A stretch of DNA of 64,000 nucleotides. It comes from CAWGQN01 sp963824885. GTDB lineage: Bacteria > Actinomycetota > Actinomycetes > Actinomycetales > Microbacteriaceae. The DNA is taken from NCBI GenBank assembly GCA_963824885.1, contig CAWGQN010000010.1:186001-250000 (forward strand). Direction: 5' to 3'. Below are positions 24,970 through 32,064 of this stretch, piece by piece; within the stretch, counting starts at the first letter, position 1; the number at the start of each line of letters is the position of its first letter. A model generated the notes under the pieces. The model searched no databases. It saw only the letters and a program-made list of their open reading frames with translations, and was not told where the DNA came from. Made by a program: the position numbers and the translations under genes.

Positions 24970-24987
24970 GTCTGCGGGTTTTCTTCC
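24962..24987 (-). promoter_or_regulatory. candidate SigR/SigH-type promoter of rbpA
   Basis: On the minus strand GGAAG (24987-24983), an 18-base spacer, then GTT (24964-24962). This fits the GGAAT-N18-GTT promoter of the redox-stress ECF sigma SigR/SigH family except at the fifth base. rbpA is a known SigR target in Streptomyces coelicolor. The GTT lies about 37 bases before the ATG. Confidence 0.55.
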
Positions 24988-25010
24988 GCGAGTTGATTAA
25001 TCCGGACAAT

Positions 25011-25029
25011 TCTCAGGAAAATCCTGAGA
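25011..25029. terminator. hairpin at the end of the gdpD gene
   Basis: TCTCAGGA (25011-25018) pairs with TCCTGAGA (25022-25029) around AAA. It includes the gdpD stop codon and separates that gene from the rbpA promoter. Confidence 0.4.
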
Positions 25030-25801
25030 TAAGATCACGTGCCAAATCTGGCCGATCGGTGACAATTCCGTCGACTCCCAGGTCGAATAATCGGCGCATT
25101 TCTATCGGGTCATTAATGGTCCAGAAGTGAACAGTAACACCTGCCGCGCGCAAAGTCTGAATGACACGCGGAGTTGCGATTCGTATCCTGAATGCGCGCT
25201 CGGGCACTTGCACGGCATCGAGTCCGCGCAGTGCGCGGCGCACGGCCCCAACCCACCCGCGTTTCGCCAACACGAGTGCGACGGCAAAACGCCGCGCTGA
25301 CGCGCTCGTCGCGACGCCGGGGAGCAGCGCAACCGTGTGACGGCGCCGCGCTTCACTAAACGACGTGATGAGAACCCGTGCTGTCGCGTGTGCGGTGGCC
25401 ACGGCGGCGGCCACCGCTCCGACGCTCGCATCATCTTTAACGTCAATATTGAATCGCGACCGGGGAAATGCCCGAAGAGCCTGGGCAAGGGTAGCGATTC
25501 GGTTCCCACCGCCGAGATCAAGGTCACACAATTGCGCCGCCGTCAGATCGCGCACGAGGGAACCACAGCCCGCGAGCCGCGAAAGGTCTGGGTCGTGCGC
25601 GAGAACGGGGACTCCATCACGTGACGTTCGCACGTCGGTCTCGAGGTGCGTGGCCCCGCACTCCACAGCGGCTGCAAAAGCTCCAAGCGAGTTCTCCGGA
25701 GCGTGAATCGCGAGTCCCCGATGAGCCACTATGTGGGGCCGCGGGGGCTCGAGATACCCAGACGACGCTGCGTGTGCAACCCCTTCGCGGCCCGGATTCA
25801 T
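25013..25801 (-). CDS. glycerophosphodiester phosphodiesterase family protein
   Basis: 262 residues from ATG 25801; further upstream GTG/ATG codons to 25945 would overlap the divergent SDR gene. GDPD motifs are PHIVAHRGLAIHAPENS (catalytic His-Arg and Glu), HLETDVRTSRDG (metal ligands) and PVLAHDPDLSR (second catalytic His). The end HFWTINDPIEMRRLFDLGVD with IVTDRP is also typical. Cleaves glycerophosphodiesters to glycerol-3-phosphate and an alcohol. No signal peptide, so probably cytoplasmic. Confidence 0.9.
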   Translation of the reverse strand: MNPGREGVAHAASSGYLEPPRPHIVAHRGLAIHAPENSLGAFAAAVECGATHLETDVRTSRDGVPVLAHDPDLSRLAGCGSLVRDLTAAQLCDLDLGGGNRIATLAQALRAFPRSRFNIDVKDDASVGAVAAAVATAHATARVLITSFSEARRRHTVALLPGVATSASARRFAVALVLAKRGWVGAVRRALRGLDAVQVPERAFRIRIATPRVIQTLRAAGVTVHFWTINDPIEMRRLFDLGVDGIVTDRPDLARDLISGFS

Positions 25802-25926
25802 CGGAATCGCTCTCCGTTCAGTACTCACGGCCAAACTAGCAGGCGACCGACCATCGACGTGTGAGGGTGCCAACGGACTTGCTAAAGTCGGTGCATCAGA
25901 CCCAGCCCCGTACACAAGGAGCACAT

Positions 25927-26715
25927 GTGAATTCCGTTCTCGCACCCGGATCTCTCGTGGGAAAACGCGCCCTCGTTACGGGGTCATCCCGGGGGATCGG
26001 CGCCTCAACCATCGCGTACCTTGCCGAAGCGGGTGCGAGCGTCATCGTCAACTATCGAAATAAAAAAGCGCGCGCTGAGAAACTCGTAGCCGACCTTGTT
26101 GGAGCCGGGTCGGACGCTTTTTCAATCGGAGCCGATCTGACCGATTCCGAGTCTCGAAAGCACATGTTTGAGGAAATTCGGTCACGACTGGGGGGCCTTG
26201 ATGTCCTCATCCTTAATGCGTCGGGAGGAATGGAGTCGGGCGTCGCACCCGACTACGCAATGACCCTCAATCGTGACGCTCAAGTCGCCGTTCTTCGCGA
26301 TGCGCTCGAGGTTTTGAGCCCGCGAGCGCGCGTCGTTTTTGTCACGAGTCACCAAGCGCACTTCATCAGAACCACTCCCACAATGCCCGAATACGAGGCC
26401 GTGGCACACAGTAAACGAGCGGGCGAAGACGCGTTGCGCGCGCTCCTTCCCGAGCTCGCTGAGAGAGAGATTGAATTTGTTGTGGTTTCGGGCGACATGA
26501 TCGAGGGAACAATTACGGCCACACTCCTCGAGCGCGCACGCCCGGGCGCACTAAGAGCTCGTGAATCGGCTACGGGCCACATCTATAACGTGAGCGAGTT
26601 CGCCGCCGAGGTTGCGCGCGCGGTCGTTGAACCCGTTCCATCCGATCACACAAAACTCGTGGGCAATGTCTCACTTTTTATGAGTGACCGCGCCGCACAC
26701 CCACCTCACTCGTAA
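25927..26715 (+). CDS. atypical short-chain dehydrogenase/reductase
   Basis: 262 residues. AAGGAG (25916-25921) sets the GTG 25927 start. The Rossmann cofactor motif is RALVTGSSRGIGAST, with VIVNYRNKKARAEKL following as in NADP-preferring SDRs, and LILNASGGMESG in place of the usual NAG motif. The catalytic region reads FVTSHQAHF, then MPEYEAVAHSKRAGEDAL. The lysine is there but the residue four before it is Val instead of Tyr, so classical YxxxK chemistry is doubtful. Substrate unknown. Its stop directly abuts that of the convergent DUF308 gene with no bases between. Confidence 0.82.
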   Translation: MNSVLAPGSLVGKRALVTGSSRGIGASTIAYLAEAGASVIVNYRNKKARAEKLVADLVGAGSDAFSIGADLTDSESRKHMFEEIRSRLGGLDVLILNASGGMESGVAPDYAMTLNRDAQVAVLRDALEVLSPRARVVFVTSHQAHFIRTTPTMPEYEAVAHSKRAGEDALRALLPELAEREIEFVVVSGDMIEGTITATLLERARPGALRARESATGHIYNVSEFAAEVARAVVEPVPSDHTKLVGNVSLFMSDRAAHPPHS

Positions 26716-27294
26716 TCATCCTCGAGCAAAGGTCACTCCCGCGACAAACTGCATTGCTCCGGCAATCACTAAAAACACGCCCCCGACAAGCACGAGAACT
26801 CCAATTGCCGTTAGCGGCAAGAAAAGCACCGTGATCCCCGCGATGACGCTTATTACTCCAAAAAGGAGTCCAAACCACTTCGACGCGCCTCTCGTGCTTT
26901 CAGAAATCGCGGCGATTCCCTCGACAATCCACGCGACGCCCACGACGATTCCCAAAACAATGACCGATTCGATGGGGTTTTTGATCGCGATGATTCCCGC
27001 AATCAGGAGCGTGACCCCGAGTAATACGTTCACAATACGAGCACCAGCGCCAACGGTTCGAAGAAAAAACCCGGTCACGACACGGACGAGCCCGACAATG
27101 ACAAAGTAGAAGCCAAATAGTATTCCGACAACTCCAAGCGTCGATTGTGGCCACGCGAGAATGAGCGACCCGAGCAAGACCGCCAAAATCCCGCGAAAGA
27201 CAAGCCCGAACCGAATTGCAGTAATTGCTTGGCGCGAGAGTTCGGATGGATCAAGTCGAAATTCGAAGACAGTACCGCTCGACGGAATCGACAT
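26716..27294 (-). CDS. HdeD/DUF308-family membrane protein
   Basis: 192 residues from ATG 27294, which has GGGGGA 8 bases upstream (an ATG at 27300 is too close). Six hydrophobic helices in three paired repeats: FGLVFRGILAVLLGSLILAW, GVVGILFGFYFVIVGLVRVV, VNVLLGVTLLIAGIIAI, VIVLGIVVGVAWIVEGIAAI, GLLFGVISVIAGITVLFLPL and VLVLVGGVFLVIAGAMQFVA. This repeat pattern defines the HdeD/DUF308 family. The acid-resistance role is known only for enterobacterial HdeD and cannot be assumed here. Confidence 0.85.
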   Translation of the reverse strand: MSIPSSGTVFEFRLDPSELSRQAITAIRFGLVFRGILAVLLGSLILAWPQSTLGVVGILFGFYFVIVGLVRVVTGFFLRTVGAGARIVNVLLGVTLLIAGIIAIKNPIESVIVLGIVVGVAWIVEGIAAISESTRGASKWFGLLFGVISVIAGITVLFLPLTAIGVLVLVGGVFLVIAGAMQFVAGVTFARG

Positions 27295-27473
27295 GAACAT
27301 TTCCCCCAATTGATGTGCTGCGTCGAGCGACTCCCTCACAAGCAAGTCACACCCTGTCTAGAGAATACCCGAACCGTAATGTGAAGCACGGCACCACAGT
27401 CGGGCGCGGCGACATCGTCGAGGAGCGTTGCGGCGAGCCGATCACGTCGCTGACGTAACCCGGCAATGAGAGA

Positions 27474-27513
27474 GACCGGGCCAGAGACAAAAACCCTTGT
27501 CTCTGGCCCGGTC
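27474..27513. terminator. 17-bp perfect hairpin, probable terminator
   Basis: Bases 27474-27490 pair without mismatch to 27497-27513 around a 6-base loop. It lies 9 bases past the stop of the minus-strand gene ending at 27522. No long U-tract, as is common in high-GC actinobacteria. Confidence 0.75.
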
Positions 27514-27521
27514 CTTGAGCA

Positions 27522-28457
27522 TCAGCGCCCGGAGAGGGAGGAAGCGCATCGTTCAGTCAGCCTGATTTTAGGATCGCCAGAAGACGCGCCGTGCCCAGGT
27601 TCAAATTCACATTGTTCTGTCAATCGCAATGGCAATGGATGCCCTTGCGAGGAAGCGCCGTGCGTGGCGAGGGACGAGGCTCCCGCCGCCCCAGCACGCG
27701 CACGTGCCGCAGCAAGAAGGCTGTCAACATACATGCCAATCGAAGGCACGCCCGTCGGCACGGAGAGTAATCTACCAACCTTGCCTTCGATCTTCAAAGC
27801 CGCAATGGCAGCAGGCGGTACGGGAACCGTTGGCACGGCCTTCCCATTGCTCCACTTCTTTGCCCACTGCTTCCCCGGTAGATCCGGGGGCGTCGTATTC
27901 ACGCCTGTCGAAGCGCCATACGTATTCACGATCGCCCGACTGATGTCACCCTTCTCACCCGACTTTAACGGAGTCAAAATTTTCCCCGCGGCATAGACCA
28001 GCGCATCCCCAGTGGTCTTTGGGTAGATCGTCACGCCGCCCTGTGATAACTCCAAAGTCTCACTATCAGAAAACTCGTACTGCCTGGTTCCGGTTTTCGC
28101 ATCAACATGAAGCAGTTTCAGCCCGGGGACAGGTTTCCCGTCCACCGTGATCTTGTGGTGAGAATCCACAGAAACCCGATGGCCATTGTCCTTCCACTCG
28201 GGGTGGACCGTAGTATTAATGCTGATTCCCAAAACCGAAATAATCTTGTCGCCGTTAGGCTGAGTGCTCCGCTGAACTGCAGCATCAAGGGGATTAGGAA
28301 TTAACCCATACGATTTGTTGCAATCGGGGCACCCTTCAACGGGGAGCATCAGCGAGTCAACCTCACCAACAGCGAACGCTGACGGAGCACCTATGCCCAC
28401 CATCACGCTTGCGAGCACAAACGCACTCACGGTTTTTGACACAACGTTACTTTTCAC
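27522..28457 (-). CDS. hypothetical secreted protein
   Basis: 311 residues. AGGAGG sits 6 bases before the GTG start, one of the best ribosome sites in the window. Signal peptide SAFVLASVMVGIGAPSAFA, then EVDSLMLPVEGCPDCNKSYG with a CPDC pair. The middle is beta-rich, with YEFSDSETLELSQGGVTIYP, followed by a PPDLPGKQWAKKWSNGKAV linker. The C-terminus contains two related pieces, PLRLTEQCEF and KIRLTERCAS, separated by ~20 residues and each with one Cys. I do not recognise the family. It is monocistronic with a strong hairpin behind it and an AT-richer gap in front. Exported role inferred only from the signal. Confidence 0.75.
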   Translation of the reverse strand: MKSNVVSKTVSAFVLASVMVGIGAPSAFAVGEVDSLMLPVEGCPDCNKSYGLIPNPLDAAVQRSTQPNGDKIISVLGISINTTVHPEWKDNGHRVSVDSHHKITVDGKPVPGLKLLHVDAKTGTRQYEFSDSETLELSQGGVTIYPKTTGDALVYAAGKILTPLKSGEKGDISRAIVNTYGASTGVNTTPPDLPGKQWAKKWSNGKAVPTVPVPPAAIAALKIEGKVGRLLSVPTGVPSIGMYVDSLLAAARARAGAAGASSLATHGASSQGHPLPLRLTEQCEFEPGHGASSGDPKIRLTERCASSLSGR

Positions 28458-28542
28458 GATTTCCTCCTAGTTCGGGCTAGTTCGGGTATTGCGGAAATTC
28501 ATAAATTCGTAATTTTCAACTGTTGATTTGTAGGTGATTCTC

Positions 28543-28563
28543 GGTTGATACTCAGCGTCAACC
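28543..28563. promoter_or_regulatory. inverted repeat, possible operator
   Basis: GGTTGA (28543-28548) and TCAACC (28558-28563), spaced 9 bases, about 85 bases before the GTG of the secreted-protein gene at 28457. Candidate regulator site; no family match made. Confidence 0.3.
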
Positions 28564-28873
28564 ATTTGTGCTTAGTATGCGACTCCGAACCTTAGAAGTT
28601 ACTGACAATGCCTGCTACGCATTGTGTTTACTCGTCGCTATCGATATTGATCTCTTTGTCATTTATTGTCGAAAATCCGACCAACCTGTCGATTCTTCAG
28701 ATTTCAGGTCTCGGATCGCCGATCACCAATTTGCCGGCGCAAAGAAAAAGCGGGCTAGGTTTTTCACTGTGAAGCGAGGAACCTGCGAGACGTGATTTTT
28801 ACTCTGATTAAGACTGATAATGCACATTATGTCAATTTGGTGGTGCCCCAGGCCTCACAGCGGCGCCGCCGAT

Positions 28874-28914
28874 TTGGCCGGTCTTTTCAGGGAGCGGTAG
28901 GTCGCGGCGGCACC
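28874..28914 (-). repeat. fragment duplicated from the SipW-type protein gene, copy 2
   Basis: A 10-base (28874-28883) and a 28-base block (28887-28914) are identical to 30804-30813 and 30815-30842; only the bases between differ (TTT versus G). The fragment begins directly after the stop of the 28915 gene and, read in frame through that stop, gives GAAATYRSL, the peptide it encodes in the intact gene at 30.6-31.3 kb. Confidence 0.85.
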
Positions 28915-29385
28915 CTAAGGCACGCTGCACGATGACAGAATCGCGGTGACGAACGTGAGCGTGCCGGTCTTTGGCACCGACGTCCATCCCGATGCGGTCG
29001 TCGCGACGAGCGAAAAAGTTCCCGTTCCGATACCCAGTAGTCCGGTCGTGAATTGTTTGCTCGTGGCTGAAGCGGCGAGCGTGCCGCTGTCACTAAAGCT
29101 CCCGCTGACCGTGTAGCTGAACCCGGTGCGCGTGAGTCCACCGACGGGGAGCGTCCAGTTAAACGTGACGGGTGAGAGCGCCCCCGCGGTACACGACATG
29201 ATCGTCACCGGACTGACCGTCGGCGTCGTAATTGTCACATTGTGGTACTGGGTTACGGTCCACGAGGCGCTACTCGGCGCGACGGAGCCCAGCACGACGA
29301 TGACCACGACCGTGGCAACCCACCTTATCGAGGAACGAGTGCGACGTCCGCTCGTGCGGGACGGCAGACGAAACGGTACGCTCAT
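28915..29385 (-). CDS. small secreted protein of the SipW-type surface cluster
   Basis: 156 residues. Basic N-terminus RLPSRTSGRRTRSSIR, membrane segment WVATVVVIVVLGSVAPSSAS, then a Ser/Thr-rich beta-type chain of ~115 residues with Cys in TIMSCTAG and at the end SSCSVP, probably a disulfide. It starts within the last codons of the signal-peptidase gene (ATGA overlap), so they are translationally coupled. Likely an exported partner or substrate of the cluster; no named family recognised. Its stop abuts a duplicated fragment of the neighbouring pilin-like gene, so the 3' end may be a recombination product. Confidence 0.72.
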   Translation of the reverse strand: MSVPFRLPSRTSGRRTRSSIRWVATVVVIVVLGSVAPSSASWTVTQYHNVTITTPTVSPVTIMSCTAGALSPVTFNWTLPVGGLTRTGFSYTVSGSFSDSGTLAASATSKQFTTGLLGIGTGTFSLVATTASGWTSVPKTGTLTFVTAILSSCSVP

Positions 29386-30603
29386 GATTTTCGCTCCCGG
29401 GTGTCACGTCGGCGGCGTGCCACGGTCGCGACACCGATTCCCCCACCAATGGCGAGAAACGCAAGCGAAACTGGCCACCCGACTCCGTGACCCGTTGCTG
29501 AAATCGACGCGGTGATGGAACTCGCGCCACCAACACCAATCGAAACATCCTCGCCGGTTCCCCACGCTTGAATAAACACGCTCGCGAATGCGCCGGGTGC
29601 CGTGCCGGGCGGGAGCGTTGCCTCGAGGAGCAGCCATCGTTGCTCGTTCGACGGCATGGAACCCAGCTCGCGCGCGACGAACGCGGTCACGGGAACAATT
29701 GCGGTAGCGAGATCCTGTTGCGGCAGCCACACACTCTCGGCACCCGCGCACACTCCATCCACCCAGCGAATCGTGCACGCTCGAATAGATACGTGGAGTC
29801 CGCCGGGAAGAGACAATGCTCCGTCTGCAGAAATCCCAATGTGAACCGTGCCCGGGGTTGGAGGAGCCGCTTGCACACCGACCTGCCACGGCACGGGCTG
29901 CCCAACGATGAGGTTTTCCATGAGATGAATGTCGCCAATTGCCGTGAGAGTAACGATTGTGCCGTGCACGACCGTTTCGGTTTCGGCAGCGTGGGCTGGC
30001 GCGGGTTCGGCAAGATGCAGTGCCACGAGCACCGGTAGCGTTGCGATAGCGGCGCCGGTCCTTGCCGCACCGCGTGCCCGCCGCTTGACGACGTCGTTTC
30101 GGTCACCGCCACGAGGCCAAAACGCCCACGTGACAATTCCGGCGGCGCCGAGCGCAAGCGTACCAATCACGAGAGGGTGTGACAGCGCCACGATCACGGA
30201 GGCCAGTCCCGGAACCGACGCCATGACGATTCGCACGCGTTCGACGGTGTACACGGCACTGTCATCCGACGAATTCGCGTCCCCTCGCATGGTGATGGAC
30301 CGCGAGCCATGTGGCACGCCCGGTGAATCCGAGACCGACGTGACGCGGTGCGTGACGGGAAGCATGCGCTCTCGATCAACGGTCACGACATCACCGATTC
30401 GGATTTCACTCGCAGGAATCTGGCGCACAAGCGCGAGCGACCCCTGCGGAATGGCGGGATCCATTGAACCGGTCTTAAACATTATGAGCGTGACATTAAA
30501 AAAAAACGGCGGCGACAACCCCGATAATGCATATCCCTCCACCAATCGCGGCGAGGTTGAGCACTATCCCACCGGCAATGCGGCTCGCACTCGTCTTGCT
30601 CAT
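29382..30603 (-). pseudogene. SipW-like signal peptidase I fused to a C-terminal ectodomain; frame broken at a T9 tract
   Basis: Reading from ATG 30603, MSKTSASRIAGGIVLNLAAI and GGGICIIGVVAAVFF form the N-terminal membrane anchor, then nine T (30506-30498) end the frame at TAA. With eight T the frame would run on as FFNVTLIMFKTGSMDPAIPQ, giving a ~406-residue protein. TGSM holds the catalytic Ser (~46) and PVTHRVTSV the His (~85) of the Ser-His SipW/S26B type. A second helix (VIGTLALGAAGIVTWAFW) follows. Then comes an extra part not found in plain SipW: a signal-like helix ending PAPAHA, ~190 extracytoplasmic residues, and a C-terminal anchor FLAIGGGIGVATVARRRR. The break may be phase variation, programmed slippage or a sequencing error; all downstream codons are undamaged. 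Internal ATGs after the tract would lack the anchor. Confidence 0.75.
30498..30506 (-). repeat. homopolymer T9 tract at the signal-peptidase frame break
   Basis: Nine T on the coding strand (nine A on the plus strand) exactly where the anchor frame and the catalytic frame must join. Loss of one T restores a continuous gene. Confidence 0.85.
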
Positions 30604-30646
30604 CCCCACGCTCCCCTCCCCCCTTATTATCCGTCGAATCGTCTTC

Positions 30647-31285
30647 TTAGCTCGATGCGGTGACAAACGGCCACGTCGCCGTGACAGTCTTACCCTGAAG
30701 GCTGTTCGCCGCGCCGGCCGGCAGACGAACCTCGAAGCAAAATCCGGTGGCCGCACCTGGAGAAGCAGTAGCTGCAGCAAGGACATTTGTCACCCCAACC
30801 TCTTGGCCGGTCGTCAGGGAGCGGTAGGTCGCGGCGGCACCGACGACGAAAGTGGGCGAACCCGTAAATGCGGCGGCGTTGCACGTTCCCGTCGTGCGAA
30901 CGACGCGATAGGTCAGCGCCGCGCCTAAAGTGGCCGCATCGGTTCCGGTCAGGACCGCTCCGTTGAGGGTTGCGGTTCCAGCAACCGAATTCGCGGTTGT
31001 GCGAATCAGGAGATTGAAGAATCCGGAGGTGCCGGGTGGTAGCGAGCTGACACTGATTGACACCGTAGCCCCCGGAGACACGTCGTTGTCGGAGTAGCTG
31101 CCGCCGTTGTTCACACTCGTTTCCGTGTCGAAGATCGACGCGGTAAAGGTCCCCTTCGAGAACTCCGAGTTGCTCCACGATGCGAGCGTCACGGCCGCGC
31201 TCACACCGACGACGAGGCCGCTCGCGAGAAACGATTGGATCCGGCGAAGAATCGTTCGGCTCCCTGACGAAGTGCCGGCCCTCAT
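30647..31285 (-). CDS. SipW-dependent-type signal peptide surface protein B
   Basis: 212 residues. N-terminus RRIQSFLASGLVVGVSAAVTLASWSNSEFSKGTF-like: the VGVSAAVTLASWSNSEF stretch is the alternate signal-peptide type cleaved by SipW peptidases (as for TasA/camelysin-type proteins). The mature chain is Ser/Thr/Ala-rich, with ATVSISVSSLPPGTSGFF and a C-terminal GFCFEVRLPAG ... VTATWPFV similar to protein A. Two Cys (TGTCNAA and FCFEV) may pair. Probably a fibre or surface-layer subunit (inference). It starts 4 bases after gene A's stop, with AAGG just upstream. Part of the gene is duplicated at 28874-28914. Confidence 0.8.
   Translation of the reverse strand: MRAGTSSGSRTILRRIQSFLASGLVVGVSAAVTLASWSNSEFSKGTFTASIFDTETSVNNGGSYSDNDVSPGATVSISVSSLPPGTSGFFNLLIRTTANSVAGTATLNGAVLTGTDAATLGAALTYRVVRTTGTCNAAAFTGSPTFVVGAAATYRSLTTGQEVGVTNVLAAATASPGAATGFCFEVRLPAGAANSLQGKTVTATWPFVTASS
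30804..30842 (-). repeat. source copy of the duplicated fragment, copy 1
   Basis: Inside gene B; identical blocks 30804-30813 and 30815-30842 recur at 28874-28883 and 28887-28914 in the same orientation, about 1.93 kb apart. Recombination between them would remove the signal peptidase and gene C. Confidence 0.85.
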
Positions 31286-31289
31286 TTCC

Positions 31290-31907
31290 TTATGTCGACA
31301 CGGCTTGGAATTGCCACGTCACGGTGCCCGTTTGGCTTTGGGCGAGTCCCGCACCCGCCGTGACCTTAAAACACAGAAACGCTGGGGCGCCGGCAATTGT
31401 CGGCGGTGTTCCCATTAGGAGAGCGAATGTCGGCGAACCTGGAACCGAACTGACGGCGGTACCTGCCGCGACGAGAGTTGTCCCGGTCGTCCCCGCCGAG
31501 CAGCCAAACGACGACGGCTGAATGAGCGTATATGTCAGGTTCGTGACGGTACCGGTCGTCGCGGCGTTGGATACGGTCACCGTCGCGTTGTTCGTCGTTG
31601 TCGCATCCAACCGAACCGCGAACGGCGCGTACACAACATCGCCGGGCGACAGGTTCGTCACCGGAGCAGTGAACGGAAGCGTCGCAGCGGCACCGATGCT
31701 CGCGTGCTCAGAATACGTCGTCCCGTCGGTGCTTCCTTCCAGATTAAACGCGCCCGCCGAGAAGGTACCCGTGGCAAACTCGGAATCATTCCACGCGGCA
31801 AGCGTGACCGCCGCGCCAACACCCAAAACGAGCCCGCCCGCCAAAATCGCGCGAACCTTTCTGTGCCAACTCTTACGTGGTTTTAGCTCTCCAGCCGTCT
31901 CATTCAC
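31290..31907 (-). CDS. SipW-dependent-type signal peptide surface protein A
   Basis: 205 residues from GTG 31907, which has GGGGGA 8 bases upstream; a longer reading to 31943 lacks this. Basic start ELKPRKSWHRKVR, then VLGVGAAVTLAAWNDSEFAT, the SipW-type signal with the AAWNDSE cleavage region. The mature chain is beta-type with FTAPVTNLSPGDVVYAPFAV, NNATVTVSNAATTGTVTNLT and a C-terminal AFLCFKVTAGAG ... GTVTWQFQAVS that matches protein B. Cys in SFGCSAG and FLCFKV. First gene of the four-gene minus-strand cluster; probable extracellular fibre subunit (inference). Confidence 0.82.
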   Translation of the reverse strand: MNETAGELKPRKSWHRKVRAILAGGLVLGVGAAVTLAAWNDSEFATGTFSAGAFNLEGSTDGTTYSEHASIGAAATLPFTAPVTNLSPGDVVYAPFAVRLDATTTNNATVTVSNAATTGTVTNLTYTLIQPSSFGCSAGTTGTTLVAAGTAVSSVPGSPTFALLMGTPPTIAGAPAFLCFKVTAGAGLAQSQTGTVTWQFQAVST

Positions 31908-31997
31908 GATGGGTGTCCCCCGGTCACGTCGTTCCTGTATCAACTATTACATCACACAGGGTGAAATATGGCTCAAAAACCACCCGCGTGTTCTTGA

Positions 31998-32038
31998 TAT
32001 AGAATGAGTGCACACAAATTGAGGGGTGGTTTGTGTGC
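31998..32038 (+). promoter_or_regulatory. glpF promoter with downstream inverted repeat
   Basis: A TATAGA/TAGAAT -10 at 31998-32005 is followed at once by GCACACAAA (32010-32018) and TTTGTGTGC (32030-32038), a perfect 9-bp inverted repeat with an 11-base spacer. The position just past the transcription start suits a repressor operator (for example a glycerol or carbon regulator) or a leader hairpin. Confidence 0.5.
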
Positions 32039-32064
32039 CCCAATGACTCGATTGGAAGGCCACC

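Larger units (their letters stand above)
28458..28914. other. 457-base intergenic stretch, AT-richer than surroundings
   Basis: Holds the leader of the minus-strand gene ending at 27522, an inverted repeat at 28543-28563, and a gene-fragment repeat at 28874-28914. A plus-strand frame at 28568-28795 lacks a ribosome site and family resemblance and is not called. Otherwise nothing recognisable. Confidence 0.6.

Noticed and set aside
28568..28795. Possible 75-residue plus-strand protein in the AT-richer gap
   Set aside because: No ribosome site, no signal or family, and no codon pattern like the neighbouring genes.
29382..30545. Signal peptidase starting at an internal ATG after the T9 tract
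   Set aside because: It would lack the N-terminal membrane anchor that reads perfectly in the other frame immediately upstream, so a frame break is the better explanation.
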